Positions 34,713 through 46,887 of a stretch of DNA of 64,000 bases are shown here, in pieces. A model generated the notes under the pieces. The model searched no databases and was not told the origin of the DNA. It was given only the letters and a program-made list of their open reading frames with translations. The first letter of the stretch is position 1, and each line of letters starts with the position of its first letter. The translations under genes were made by a program, and so were the position numbers. This DNA comes from Cylicocyclus nassatus (taxonomy: Eukaryota > Nematoda > Chromadorea > Rhabditida > Strongylidae): contig CATQJL010000223.1 of NCBI GenBank assembly GCA_958299035.1, positions 7,739,753-7,803,752 on the forward strand, in the 5' to 3' direction.

Positions 34713-35080
34713 ATGAGGGAGATCCGTGGACACAAAAAATTACTGCGAAAAAGGGATCAAGCGGCATTTGCAAAGAATCTCCAATTTTTTGACTCCTGCG
34801 AGCGAAGTGCGAGATAACAACAACGCGCATTTTCCTGTGACCACCTATCTCCGGAAATTTCTTGAAATCTACGAAAGTGCGCTTACTCGGAGCGACTACT
34901 CGCTGTTGACTTATTAGGTAACACAAGGGAAGTCAGAACTTAGTCTGGCTAATCAAACAAGCAATATATCAAAGCAGTCGCCTTAGAACATTGTTCTCTG
35001 ATGCGTTTCATTATCTGGAGCGACTATTTGGAAGGAGTAATGAGCACTTGAATGTGAAAACTTATTCAAGCCTTGATATG

Positions 35081-35719
35081 CAGGGCGTCCCAAAAAAAAT
35101 GTTTGATCATTAATAACTCCCTTGCTTTTCACGTCTTTCGTCAAAGCACCATTCTGTAGCGGAGGTTCAACTTAGATGTGTGATATGGACGCATCATCGA
35201 TTGCTCTTCGTTGTTGTAGGACTACGGTAAGAACTTCTAGCATGTGGATCCATTGTGAATAGGCCATTTAACAAAGTTTTCTTCGAAAAATCTAAAAAAT
35301 CGTGTACTAGGATTTTGCGCATGGATTCCACTATACAACTTTTTACAGTTGTGGCTTGTATAGTGGAATCCAAGCGCAAAATCCTAGAACACGATTTTTT
35401 AGATTTTTCGAAGAAAACTTTGTTAAAATGGCCTATCACAATGAAGTGGAAATTACAGATTCGAAATCATCGGCTTCCATCACCATAGTATAAGAGTTTT
35501 AGGCTTGTTCGGTTTTGTTCGAGGCAGAATATGGCCTCCAATGGCCTAAAATTGCCTACCGTAATCTTATAGTAATGAAGAGCCATCGCTAAAATCCCTT
35601 CATACAATAAATCTAATTTCTCCTCGCTCTACAGAATGGTTCCTAAAGCTCGGCGAAAGACATGAAAGCAAGGGAGTTATTAACGATCAAATGTTCACAT
35701 TTTTTGAGACACTTTATAT
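35081..35719. mobile_element. CAGGG-type inverted-repeat element, second copy with a long hairpin
   Basis: It starts CAGGGCGTCCCAAAAAAAA and ends near 35719 with the degenerate inverse. The central section 35274-35440 is an almost perfect inverted repeat (TCTAAAAAATCGTGTACTAG against its inverse) around ACAACTTTTTACAGTTGTGG. It is related to 3888-4498. Terminal TA flanks are no longer clear, so the copy is older or damaged. Confidence 0.6.
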
Positions 35720-36129
35720 AAAGTTCTTTAGAAGGCAGCCTAAGGGCGCGTTATTGCAATAATCGTGAGTATTCTAAATTACAAGGAAGAAACACACCGA
35801 ATAAAAACCTTTCTTAGTACTCTTTACCCGCTCTCGTCGCCAGCCGTTTGAAGGCAGGGGAGAAGCGGGGGGCGCCCATTACTTGTGGGTGTCTTGCAAT
35901 TTGTCGCACCGCGGCGTTACAGTAACCCGAGCGAGAGGCAGCAGTGCCAAAGAAAATGTTTCAAAGGAAATGTTCAGGGGTTATTCAAGTGAACAGAAAG
36001 CAAACATTTCTTGATCAGGAATGCAGTATTTTCCATACTTCCCTCCACTATCTTTCTTTATTTTACAAATTTTGTGGCCAAACTTCCTCTAAACAGTAAA
36101 AATTGATATGGAAATGTGAAAACCTTTAC

Positions 36130-36196
36130 AAATGACGGAACAGTATGCCCTGCGAGTGGGCTAACCAAGTTTTCTGCGGATCTGATTAGTGCCAGC
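36130..36196 (-). CDS. Putative exon of the interrupted host gene
   Basis: On the minus strand, CGCGACAG precedes a frame encoding LALIRSAENLVSPLAGHTVP, which ends at a GTAAAG donor. Its phase fits the 36308 donor of the upstream exon. A better-looking acceptor (ATTATGCAG at 36213) would extend the exon but does not keep the phase, so the acceptor is uncertain. Protein-like composition supports a real exon. Function is unknown. Confidence 0.35.
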
Positions 36197-36307
36197 CTGT
36201 CGCGCGCGGCGTCTGCATAATTGACAGTCACAAGTAATGGGATACACCCGGGAGGAGCACATGTCCTTATACATAAGAAATTACTTGTAGTGCATACAGA
36301 GTCTTAC

Positions 36308-36335
36308 CTGAAATCCATCACCAGGTCTGGGTCCG
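36308..36335 (-). CDS. 3' part of a host exon cut by the LTR retrotransposon
   Basis: This stretch ends at a consensus CAG/GTAAG donor. It becomes continuous with 60002-60106 when the LTR element and one TCCG copy are removed. The joined 133-nt exon runs from an AAAGAACAG acceptor at 60107 to this donor, fully open, and starts and ends in compatible internal phases. I do not recognise the family. See the entry at 60002. Confidence 0.55.
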
Positions 36336-37178
36336 TGTAAGGTACGCGCTCAGATCCGTAGTGGCGGATTTTACTCTAAATTCTACTGTTTGCCGTTCTC
36401 TATAGGGTGCGCGACCTTAGCCCTTGACTATCAATCTACGCCGAGAATGACCCGAGTGGCCGTTACGCAAAACACCTCCGTCTAAAGAAAAACGTTGTAA
36501 CGCTGCTTTTTCCCACGGCGGGCACACCCCATAAAAAACCATAAGAAGCTAATAGTACGCTATGTTGCGATCGTTTCGGGTCAACGGAACACAATCTCCC
36601 AACAACCATTTATTACCGGAGCGGAGAACGCACACTCTCACATACAGGCACACTAATTTATCTTAAAATCCTCGCTAATCTCCAGTGTTGGAAAATACAC
36701 TTAGCAGAGAGAGAGAGAAGGCTTCCTTACAGGAACAATATGAGAGGTATAGCATGCGGAAAAAACAACATTATTCCGGAATGATCAGTAGGGTCCCGAG
36801 TTGAGACTCCTTCTCAGAAGGAGGATAGAAAAGTATAGCAGAAGTCAAAGAAGATGACTACATAGCGTAACATACAACAGCTATCTGGCTACTAGGCAGC
36901 TACTAGGCGCTTATATAGCGCTCCATAAACAGGGTGCTACAAGTTCTTCTGCTCCTTCTTCTTCTGAATGCTAAGTTGCCAACCATTATAAATCGTATGG
37001 TGTCGACATAATTGTCCTGCTGAAACTTCTAAAGGTAGCTTTTTCCTCCTTTCCAGTTCAGATATGACCGCAGCTTCTAAGAAGCAATTCGGTTTTTCCT
37101 CGGTTTCGCTTGCGCACATGATCACGGCTTCTGAGTACGATCAAAAGCATTTCGTGCGTATTTGAAAATTTCCTTACA
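36336..37178 (-). repeat. 3' LTR, 843 bp
   Basis: The ends are TGTAAGG...CTTACA, a 6-bp terminal inverted repeat starting TG and ending CA. It aligns throughout with 59171-59997, differing by scattered substitutions and a few short indels. The inner edge at 37179 borders TCTGCGGGG. I do not see a clean polypurine tract there. Confidence 0.85.
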
Positions 37179-37518
37179 TCTGCGGGGTACCGAAAGGTTG
37201 CGTCCCGCAACCTCCATCCTTGCCATCGAAAGGAGAACGACGGCTCCGAAGGTATTTCTAATGTCACTTCTTCTTAGTTTCGATGCGGATGCTGAAAGGC
37301 GTTGTTGCTTCATTCGGCGTAGTTGTTTTGGCGATATCGTATATCTACTTCCTCGCGCGCATTTGTAACATAATATCACCATCTATAACCATACAGCGTC
37401 TTGTACGGACTCGCGTCGTGAGGAATGGAATGGTTGCGCAGCCGGGTATCTTCGACGCGATTTGACATCCAAATTGAAATGCCACTTGCCTCCTATGGGG
37501 TTCCTTAAAATCCGTACT

Positions 37519-38883
37519 CAGGGTCAAGCGTGTTGATGCGATCCGGGACCCTCATTTACGACCCCCCCCCTGAAGGTATCAATCTGTACGACCCCCCTTC
37601 CCCTCCCCCCCCCCACCCTCCCCCATTTATCCCTCTTACCTGCCCACATTCCTCGCGGTAACCTGCATAAACGAATGTCAATCTCAAAAAACACCTGCGT
37701 GAGAACTTCAATGAGGTTTCGGAAGCAGAATTTGCATGCCAAAAAGTGCGTCCAGCATCTGTAGCACACATACATACCTTCAATAATGTTTGAGAATCTG
37801 CAAGTTTTTTTTTTTGAAATTTCAGGCATACTTCAGACCAGCAAATTCGATTCCCGTAGGCGACACAAATTTTCGCACGAAGAAAAAAAATGACATTCTT
37901 GAACTACAAAAGATGTTTTCGACTAAGAAGCTTACTTCCTACCTCTTCCACAGTTTTTCCTGCGGAAAAAACCGCTTGAGCGCCTTCCAGAACGATGTCA
38001 AAAACGTGCATGAATGAGCACGGTAGTTTGAAAATTCGTAACTAAGGCCAGGAAAAACTGAGAGGCTGCAAAGTACAGGTTCTGTAGAATAGTGCCCAGA
38101 CTATCCATAGAAAAAATTTCAGCTTTTGAGAAGCAGTAAGCTCGAAAAAATTTAGATGCGACTCTCGCAAATTTAGATGCGATCCTAAAAAGCAAAAACG
38201 GGGATTTTTGAGCTTAAATTTTTGTAACTTACTAAAGAAGTTATAAAACAGCCTGAAATTTTTGTGAGGTAAAGTAGGAGGAGGCCTCATATTACAGCAG
38301 AATTGCAGCCAACAAGCTTCAATAGCTCCGAAGAAATTTAGATGCGACCCAGATACGACCCTTTCCTGATTTTTTGCTACCATACATAAAATTATAAGAA
38401 AATCCACAGTTGACAAAATAACACCAAATTTTGCACCGATGTAGCGGAGCATCTCCAAAGTACAGATAAATCATATGGGCCCGTAAAAACATTACAAAAA
38501 GATGTAGAAAATTATGATGGTCACAGCTGGTAAAGATATTCGCTTTTGTCGAGTGTGTGAGACTTCAGGAGGGCCTCAGAAGCAAGATTTCTAGTGCAAT
38601 CGGTACATTCAGCATTTTTATCAAATAATACATCCTTCAAAAAGTGTTTTGAGCTTTTGTGAATGTTTTTTTTTGAAAACCAGATTTTCTTATCTTTTTA
38701 TTCTGATTTCCACTTACTTATAAATTTATTGTAAAGAACATAACGAATTATCTGCTTTTTAATTCCCTTTCAAGCTTAGGGTATTTAGCCTAAATACCTT
38801 CTCTTACGACCCCCCCCCCACCTTAGGTACCCTCTTTACGACCCCCCCCCCGTTGCGACAGTCGCATCACAAGCTTGACCCTG
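37519..38883. mobile_element. hAT-like element with perfect 8-bp target duplication
   Basis: It starts CAGGGTCAAGCGTG and ends with the inverse of CAGGGTCAAGCTTG. TCCGTACT is repeated exactly on both sides (37511-37518 and 38884-38891). Runs of C next to TTTACGACCCCCCCC occur inside both ends. There is no transposase, so it is non-autonomous. It lies between the integrase end and the 3' LTR of the host retrotransposon. Confidence 0.85.
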
Positions 38884-39366
38884 TCCGTACTCATAAGTTT
38901 CTCGCGCAACCATTTTCTTCGTTATAGATGACCGCGGTTTTCTCCATAATATCCATAACTTATCGACCAATATTCTAAAAACATTTATACTCTATTTCCT
39001 GATTAATGTTATCTATATGGCTAAAATGCGATGATCGCCTTTGTTCCTCATAAATGTCGAAGAGTTTTTGCCACAAACGTCTTCATGACAACTGAAGTGT
39101 GAAGCTGCCGTTAACACTTCGACTTCCAGGCCTTGAAGGACAGTTATTGACCGGTCAGATAAACTTCCGTCCTTATAACTTATCTGAATATACGCCTGGA
39201 ATCGATGCAGATTTGAAGGGAGTGCATGAAAAAAGGTCCTAATTGTAACTGTTCAGAATTTGTTCATTTACAAAAAATTTATCAGGAAGAAGAAAACTAC
39301 ATAATTACACAAAAAAAACTGTAAAAATGGAATTGATGGTTGTTGGGAATTCTATCTTCCCTTCTT

Positions 39367-41534
39367 TTATTCGGTGGTTCCTTCGGAATTGTTCGCTTCT
39401 CTGTGTAGTTTGGTGCGGTCGATATGAATAATTCTTTGTCGTTTCCCATCGCGAACAGTGATGTTAGGGAAATCGATACCGACCATTGGGAATGGTCCTC
39501 CGAATCGTGTTGAGAGTTTGTGCACACCGTCCTTTCTGATCCAAACTTTTTCCCCAATCTTATAATCCGCTTTTACAGGCTTCTTCCTCAGGTCGTATTG
39601 GTGCTTCTGTCGTTTTTTGGCCTCTACGAGATTTCTATAGACCTGTTGATAAATGGTCTTCAAAATATTCGTAAGACAGTTTGCATAACCCTCGGGATCG
39701 CCATACTTTTTGGTTGGTAGTTGAAGCGCAAGCTGGAATATATTGGTAGGTTCGCGACCATGAATCAGGAAAAAAGGCGAAAACTTGGTTGACGCATTTT
39801 CCACGCTATTACAGGCATGCACTATAAGATGAAGGGCGTAATCCCATTCATCATTATGTTGACGGATGACAATCGCAATTTGCTCCTCTAAAGTCCGGTT
39901 GACACGTTCGACCTGTCCATTTGATGGATGATGATACCGTGTACTCGTATGGTGATTGACGTGTAGGTTGCGCAAAAGACCGCGAAACATTTCACTCGTG
40001 TAATTTGTTCCTTGATCCGTCACAAGAGTTTCTGGTAATCCGAATCTGGCTACAAAGCGAGTGATGAATATACGGGATGTAGTGTCGGCCTTCTGATCAG
40101 ATATTGGTTCCGCCACTATGTATTAGGCTGTCCGGAAATTAATGCCCGTTTTGAATTTCTACCGCAATAAGTCATGCACTTCTCATCTCTAGATAGGTTG
40201 CAAAGTACCATTCGATAGAGCAAAGCAAGCTCTACAGATGGCAATTTTGCTTTAGCAACAGCTCTGATCTACCCTGAGTTTCGAGCCAAAGACTAAAAAG
40301 ACTCAACTGCCCGAAAAATCGAAAAAAATTGTAACTCATTTCATAAACATCCTACAAAAATTCTAACTTGCTCACGTAAACACTACCCACATAAAACATC
40401 TATATACGCCTTTGCCGTATTTTTTCCTCTGTTAGAAATCAAGAAATCGGAAATTTTCGTGCATTTGCCAAAGTGGTGTTGTGCAGTTCCCACATAGGTA
40501 GTTGTATACTACAAACCTGTAGAAGTATATACGTAAAATCTCAGCTCTCTACAAGCTTTAATTCTCGAGAAATTTGAATTTTAGCTTGGGCCAGCTAACT
40601 AGGAAAAGCTATGTTCGGTATTTCTCGAGAACTAAAGCTTGTAGAGAGCTGAAAATTCAAGTCTGTACTTCTAAAGGCTTATGGTATACAACTACCTATG
40701 TGGGAACTGCACAGCACCACTTTGGCAAATGCACGAAAATTTCCGTTTTCTTGATTCGTAACAGAAGAAAAAATACGGCAAAGGCGTATGTAGATGTTTT
40801 ATATAGATAGTGTTTACAGGAGCAAGTAAGAATTTTTGTAGGATTTTTATGAACTGAGTTACGATTTTTTTCGATTTTTCGGGTTGCTGAGTCTTTTTAG
40901 TTTTTGGCTGAAAACTCGAGGTGGATGAGAGCTGTTGCAAAAGCAAGATGACCCTCTTGTAGAGCTTGCTTTGCTTTATCGAATGGTAGTTTGCAACCTA
41001 TTTAGAAATGAAAAGTACATGACTTATTGCGGTTGAAATTCAAAACGGGCATTAATTACCGGACAACCTAATACTTAGAAAATGAATCTATAAAAACGAT
41101 TATGTATTTATTCCCATCCAATGTTAGCGGCAGAGGGCCGATTATATCGGAATGTACACGTTGCCACGGTCTGTAGATACTTCGAAACAATGCAGTGGTT
41201 CTCTCATTTTGTAGGCCGTGGGATCCTTCCTTGCTTGGCATAACTGGCATGCACTTATAAAACGTGCAATGCCCTTGCGCATACAGTTCCAGATAGCAAT
41301 CTTTTCCACAGCGGCATGTGTCTTGTTGATTCCTAAATGTGCCGACGCCATTTGTGATTGATGCGCCAAGGCAATAATATCATGTTTAAATTGGGATGTT
41401 TCTGGCAACACTAGCTGTGGATCTTGATAAAGTCGATTTGGTAGCCTAAAAAGGATGTTGTTTATAAGCAAGTAGTTAGATAACTCCATCGTATCTTCTT
41501 TGTTAGCAAGTGCTGCCTTTAGCCTTGCGATCAA
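39367..41534 (-). pseudogene. Integrase of the LTR element, split by a transposon
   Basis: The upstream piece (41534-41074) holds the zinc-binding N-terminus (HLGINKTH...CQLCQAR, an HHCC pattern) and the start of the core (HSDIIGPLPL). A TA-flanked element occupies 40123-41071. The rest (40116-39367) has VTDQGTNYTS with the second catalytic Asp and the downstream SNGQVERVNRTLEEQ containing the catalytic Glu. The C-terminal portion follows. The family role is insertion of the reverse-transcribed DNA. The insertion and a frame change leave the protein unmade. Confidence 0.85.
40123..41071. mobile_element. TA-flanked TIR element inside integrase, 949 bp
   Basis: The termini are TTAGGCTGTCCGGAAATTAA and the inverse of TTAGGTTGTCCGGTAATTAA. 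TA lies at 40121-40122 and 41072-41073. The two halves are extensively inverse-complementary (for example AACTACCTATGTGGGAACTG), making a long foldback. No transposase is present. It interrupts the integrase core between its first and second catalytic residues. Confidence 0.82.
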
Positions 41535-42124
41535 TTCACATCATCTTGTTTTTTACGTACAACGTCCAACTGGAAAATATTCGTTGTGATGTCTGTAATA
41601 GCATTTGCAGACGATGGTAAGTGTCGAGAGAGTGCATCACAAACAGCATTCTTCTTCCCAGGACGGTATACGATATTGACGTCAAATTCCTGTAGCACAA
41701 TCTGATACTTGGCTAACCTTCCTGTGAGATCCTTCCGATGAAGCAATGCCTTGAGGGGTGCATGGTCTGTGATTATCGTGCATTTCGCTCCGTCAATGTA
41801 CGGTCGAAACTTCTGCACAGCGAAGACCAATCCCAAAGCTTCGAGTTCAATCGCTGAGTACTTTGCTTCATGCCTGCTCAGAGTCCGACTCGCTCTAAGC
41901 CTTCCTGTTCTTGCTTGAGAACACCCTCGACACCTTTAGCTGAGCTATCTGTTTCTATAATGAAAGGTTTACCCAGTCGTGGTGCTGCAAGAATGGGTGC
42001 TGTCGTTAGTGCTTTCTTCAAATAATTCATGGCTTCCTCGCACTGTGGTGTCCATTCAAAAGGGGCGTTCTTCTTTGTCAATGCGATAAGTGGTGCTGCA
42101 ATAGCTGCGAAATTGTGCACAAAT
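41531..42124 (-). pseudogene. RNase H region and RT connection of the LTR element
   Basis: The upstream part encodes HNFAAIAAPLIALTKK and PFIIETDSSAKGVEGVL (first RNase H strand with its catalytic Asp). After a frame change, the segment FRPYIDGAKCTIITDHAPLK carries another catalytic region, and NVIYRPGKKNAVCDALSRH-type residues complete the domain. The solo LTR at 42125-42948 separates it from RT. Confidence 0.8.
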
Positions 42125-42948
42125 TGTCGCGGATTGGGCCCCCAGCTTCCAACGTCAGTGGTACAATGGCTCTCCTGCATCGGCGAGGGGAGCCAGGGGT
42201 CCGCTCCGTGAGATAATGGAACGTATCATGTGAGGTGGCTACCTGTGTAAATGCTAACTGTGCCTGCCACATGGGAACTCCACACACACCTAGGGGCCCT
42301 TGCCACCAGCCTGCTTAGTAGCGACTCGTCACTTGTGACTCGACCGTGCCTCCAATTATCGACAGCTGGGGCGTGTACTCACAATCGTGGCACTTAACTA
42401 GTATTGTGCCAGCCTTCCTACAGATGTTACCCACTAGGCTTGATTATGAAATACAAGCGAATATAGATGACACAAATATACCCGGGACCACAGCCGTGCT
42501 ATGGTCACCGCTCCAACACAAATCACACTTGTACAATGCCCACCATTTATCCGCAACTTATCTCTCCACTCAAACATACAGGATGAGCACAACCGACCAG
42601 GTGTTAGCCTAGGGGTCGGCAATATCGAAACCCCCCCCCCCCAAGGCGGTGTCGCCGGCGTGTACCAGGCGCGAGCGCGCTCGGGGTTACCTTGTAGCGT
42701 GGGAGCCAGTCCTCCGTGGCGTTGATGGAAGCGACGCGTGAGATGGGGTAGCGCTGATCGATCGATGGCTTGAGACGATTGGAACCCGACCGCTCACGAT
42801 GGCGACAGCAGCGAAGAATGACTACGTGACTTATTTAAACGCGCGCAGGTGAGAGAGGTGAGAGGCGGGACAGCGCGAGGACGGCGTTTTGGGACCCCTT
42901 CGCAGCGCGGCGGCGGCAACCTTTGTAGGAAATCGCGAATCCGCGACA
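42125..42948. mobile_element. Solo LTR from another retrotransposon, 824 bp
   Basis: It starts TGTCGCGGATT and ends AATCCGCGACA, giving TG...CA ends with an 11-bp inverted repeat. CAAAT lies directly on both sides (42120-42124 and 42949-42953), a 5-bp duplication. The length and ends fit a solo LTR formed by recombination between two LTRs. TTATTTAAA at about 42831 could be its TATA box if it reads plus. A C run occurs at 42631-42642. It splits pol between RT and RNase H. Confidence 0.72.
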
Positions 42949-43863
42949 CAAATCTTCGAAAAAACGAGCACATCCCTAGAAAGGATTTGACGTCTTTTGA
43001 ATTAGTTGGCTGCGGTTACTCATCAATTGCTTTGGTTTTATCCGGATTGGGCCTTATTCCTTCCTTGCTCAGGATAAATCCCAAAAATTTGATTTCTTCT
43101 TTTGTGAATTCGCACTTCGAAGCCTTTAGTTTCATACCAATCACTTCGATCTTTCCTAGAACCTCATCGATATCCACCAGGTGTTCTTCCGGAGTTGCAG
43201 GGGTTATGATGAGATCGTCAATATAAATAAAAACTCTTGCACGTATATATTTTTTAAAATCATCCATTATCCTTTGAAACATGGCTAGTGCTCCTTTGAG
43301 TCCCATTGGCATTCGGATATATTCGAATGCCCCGAGGAAACATGCAAATGCCGTTCTTTCGCAGTGTTCTTCTTCCAGTGGTATTTGATGAAAGCCTTGT
43401 TGGAAATCAAGAGACGAATAGAGACATTGATTAGCACACAAATCAATGATGTCTTGGATGTTCCGTAAGATTGATTGCTGCGGCTTCGTGATAGCGTTGA
43501 GTCCGCGGAAGTCGATTGTAAATCTCCACGCGTTTGCTTCTCGTTTTTCACCAGTACAATCGGTGCACAAAATGGTGATGATGATTCACGAATTGTTCCA
43601 TCCTTTAACATTTGCGTTATTTGTTTCTCAATCTCCTGTCGTTTCTTAAGGGGCACGCGATAAATCTTCCTTGCTGGTATAGTCGCATTTTCAATAAGAT
43701 CGATTCGGTGTCGTATATTCTCTCTGTAATGTCCAAGATGTCCATCCGGTCCTACAAAAGCGTTAGTGTGATATCTAAGGATATCCCGTAAGTGTTCTTT
43801 CTGATAGTCCGTCAGATTTGATTGGGACAGGTCAATCTCCTTGGTAATGTCATATAATTGCAA
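42949..43863 (-). pseudogene. Reverse transcriptase of the LTR element
   Basis: The first part (43863 to about 43540) encodes the fingers region, with QITQMLKDGTIRESSSPFCA followed by APIVLVKN. After a frame change, the remainder shows FTIDFRGLNAI, SLDFQQGFHQIPL, FEYIRMPMGLKGA and the catalytic VFIYIDDLII. It then runs through KASKCEFTKEEIKFLGFILS. These are all the Ty3/gypsy RT motifs in order. YIDD is the usual gypsy variant. The frame change makes it non-functional as it stands. Confidence 0.87.
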
Positions 43864-45086
43864 AAATCCGATGCAACAGGGAATTTAGGGAATCTGGCCT
43901 CCCAATCCACTTCCGGTGAAGTTTGCTGCTCATAGCTGCTACATTCATTTGGGGACAGCTGGTTGATATACGCAATGGTAGGAATCTCTAGCTCACGTCG
44001 CCGAAGACTGTCCTCCCATAGTTCTGTCGAGGGTGGAGATTGCGGAGATTCCAAAGGATGGACTGACAATTCCGTTGCACAAGCCGGATGTGCCCAGGCT
44101 ACCTTAAGTCGCCCGGGAAGTATAACATTTGTCATCGAAGGATTGAGGACATTAATGTAGCAAGTTCCATCGAGGCCTGGCGTAACAAGGGCTCGTCCAA
44201 CGATGAAGATGTCGTCCATTGGTCGTAAGTTATCCTCGATATAGAAGTCTTTTCATCTAGGCCATGTCAGGCCTTCAATGTAAGCTTCCACGACATTGCT
44301 TGTTCGCGGTGACAAAAACGTATCCTTGATAAGTCGTACAGCATATGGTGGTATAACTGCCAGCGTAATGTAATTCAACGGTACGAGATTTATCGTTTCT
44401 GGACCTATGCGTACGATGTTATTATGAAGGTCGAGAGAAACCAATAATCCGTTTTCGTTCAGTGCATGGATGAAATCGGATCCTAACAAAAGTGGGGCTG
44501 AACAATCCTTTTCATCTGTTACATAAAAACAATGGATGATGGTATGTGTTTCTACTCGAACTGGCAACGAAAGTGAGCCCGTTAATTGAATCAGCGTACC
44601 GTTCGCAGATGTTGCCATCTTCGATGTCCCCGTGAGTTGTTTTGAGCCTCCTATTATTGATAATGTGGACATCTTCATATAGGATATGGCTGCTCCGCTG
44701 TCCAATAATGCCATTACAGAATTATTTCCAATCTTTCCAATCTCCAGGTAAGGTAGATGTTGTTTGCTTACTGTCACCTCGACTGCATAGATACGTGGCA
44801 CGAAGAGCTCCTCTTGCTCATCGATATGCTGTGGCATTTCCACCATTAGCATATTGATCGCGCGTGGGCGTCTCCGATTTCTTCGTCTAGGAGTAAAGTT
44901 CCTTGCTATATTAAACATAGCCGAAGCCGCGGTTGATGTTGCTCGTCTGAGGAAAAAGAGTTTTGTGTAGATTACACATGCAAAGAAAAACAACGGTAAC
45001 AGGTATCGCAATCCACAATATCGTATAGAGGATCGACCATTTAATATCTTCCACGTCTTCTGAAAGTTTCTGTGTTGTCGAATCAT
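43812..45086 (-). pseudogene. Protease and protease-RT linker of the LTR element
   Basis: The frame 45086-44253 contains ALLDSGAAISYM, the aspartic protease active site, then a second strand with APLLLGSDFIHAL. An Arg-rich stretch (TPRRRNRRRPR) precedes the protease. A TGA near 44251 interrupts, and the same frame continues to 43812 as a linker with Pro/Ser-rich sequence. The upstream 45 residues of this frame overlap the hydrophobic end of the glycoprotein-like region in another frame, so the true protease start is probably near 44930. Confidence 0.78.
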
Positions 45087-46876
45087 ATAAGGATAGCAAG
45101 AATTTGCTTACAGACATACTGGTATTACGTATTCGAGAAACGGCTTCTTCTATAATTCCTCGCTTTTGAAGACGTGTAGCCATGTTTATTTGCTCTTCTT
45201 TCAGCGCTTCCATATACGGGATAGCGGATAGTGCAAAATTATCCAATATACGATAGAAAGTCGGCGAGGTGTCGAAAAGAAAAGGTCTCGCATGGTTGTT
45301 GACGACGATATTTGGGAGTAGTAAGGTCCGCGTCATATTAGAGTATTTAGGCGACGGGTAAGGACATGGGACAGTTCCGGAAAATCGTACCAAATCTCGT
45401 GTTCCGGGTATATTATATTGAACCAAAGGTCGTTATTAATCCTAACTGGTACCAGAGTATAACATATTCCATCAACTGTGTGGTTGATGTAAACGAATGT
45501 AGGGGTCACCTGACGGCATTTTGTACCAACAAATCATCGGCAGTCCGAGTGGCCGCGATGTCATTCCTTCCTAGTAAGATCCTAGCGGCCCAAGTGGGAT
45601 CCACTGAACTAAGGATGCGTATCCTTTGTGACTCCAGGAATCGTCGGGCGCAGATACTGTTGAATTGACGTCGTGCCGCAAAATTTCGTGTAGAGACATT
45701 ATCTGTAGCAGAAGGTTGCGCAGGCACAGAAAATATTGAAGGAGTTGTAGTGAAAGTTGTAGTTTCAGTTGTTGTTGAAATTCACGCTGTTCCCTTGTCG
45801 TTGTTTGAGTATTGGTGATAACACTGCGCTCATTACGGGTACGGTCCAGACTAATGGTACAAATCTTGTGGTTCTCATCAATATTTCTTGTGGCTTGGGT
45901 GTTGACATTGGGATCACGGTTTGCATTGCTAATGCAGTGTCGATTGGCGTCATAGGGAGTATGCGTGATGGTAGTATCGATTGTAGGGTAGGCAGAGGTG
46001 TATGGTAATACACTTCCATTGTTGTTGCCGATTGGGGCATTGTCGTCTTTGCACCAGATATAATTACAGTTTTAAGAGAAGTTCCTTGCGTAGAAGGCGT
46101 TTTTATCGGGCTGTCGACTGTTGTTGGAATGGTTGTTGTTGACTTACTTGAAGATGTCGTTGAACTCCGTTGTTGTCCTCCGACTGCTTAAATGAGCGTA
46201 ATTGCTTCATACGGTATTCGCCGTATCTGATCGTCCGTAGCACAATGTGGCGCGGGTCATCAATTTTATAGAGTCGTGTCGTTCTGGCAAGGTCTTTGTT
46301 ACTGATGTTCCATCGTTGTAATTCTAATAGAATCTTGTTCCATGTTATCGGGCGTGTATTGAAAGCTGGAATCCTTTCGAGTTTCTTCACATCGAATAGT
46401 CGTTTGATCAGCAGAACTGGTTCCGCTGCCACAATCTCAATGGGGTAGGTATTTCCCTGTTTATCCTTGTGATAACGTATGGCGCGCCTCACTCTTCTTC
46501 TTCGATGGGCAACGCGTAAGACATAGTCTTGGATAGTGAGATCTTGGGGAATGTAGGGGAAAGTGATGATATAGTTCGATGTCGTCAAATAGTTGTTGCC
46601 TAGTCGACAAAACTCCGTGAGTTGGTCATGTAAGAGATAGTCTTCAGAAAACTGGAGAATAAGGTCGGGATGGGGTAAGACGACGTGGTTTAGGGTCACA
46701 AAGGCTTCAAAGACTCCGACATGTCTGCTGCACGAAGGTGTGATTTCGACTGGCTCCTAAACGATCGTATATTCACGAGAAAGGCAAACACCCTGTGAGT
46801 AACAATTAGTCGTGTCGCCCAAAGAACTGATAATACGATGTCCATCGAAGGTGGCAATCTGTCCTTCTTCCAGTGA
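44911..46876 (-). pseudogene. Glycoprotein-like (envelope-like) region, C-terminal part
   Basis: Several minus frames run 46699-46103, 46040-45765, 45727-45506 and 45426-44911 with frame changes between them. The last has a hydrophobic segment of about 22 residues (at roughly 45010-45080) followed by a short Cys-containing tail. This is the layout of a single-pass membrane anchor after an ectodomain. The ectodomain contains N-glycosylation sequons and Cys residues. It continues, across the Penelope insertion, from 54588-55060. I infer a degraded envelope-like glycoprotein; no named family can be assigned from sequence alone. It lies upstream of protease, which is unusual. Confidence 0.5.
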
Positions 46877-46887
46877 GTATACACTGC

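Noticed and set aside
36336..37178. Independent solo LTR
   Set aside because: The outer TCCG matches the outer flank of the 59171-59997 LTR, and a primer site and pol lie between, so it is the 3' LTR of a long nested element.
38042..38458. 138-aa minus-strand ORF as a hAT transposase
   Set aside because: It lies within the hAT-like element but shows no RNase H-fold or dimerisation motifs and has repetitive composition.
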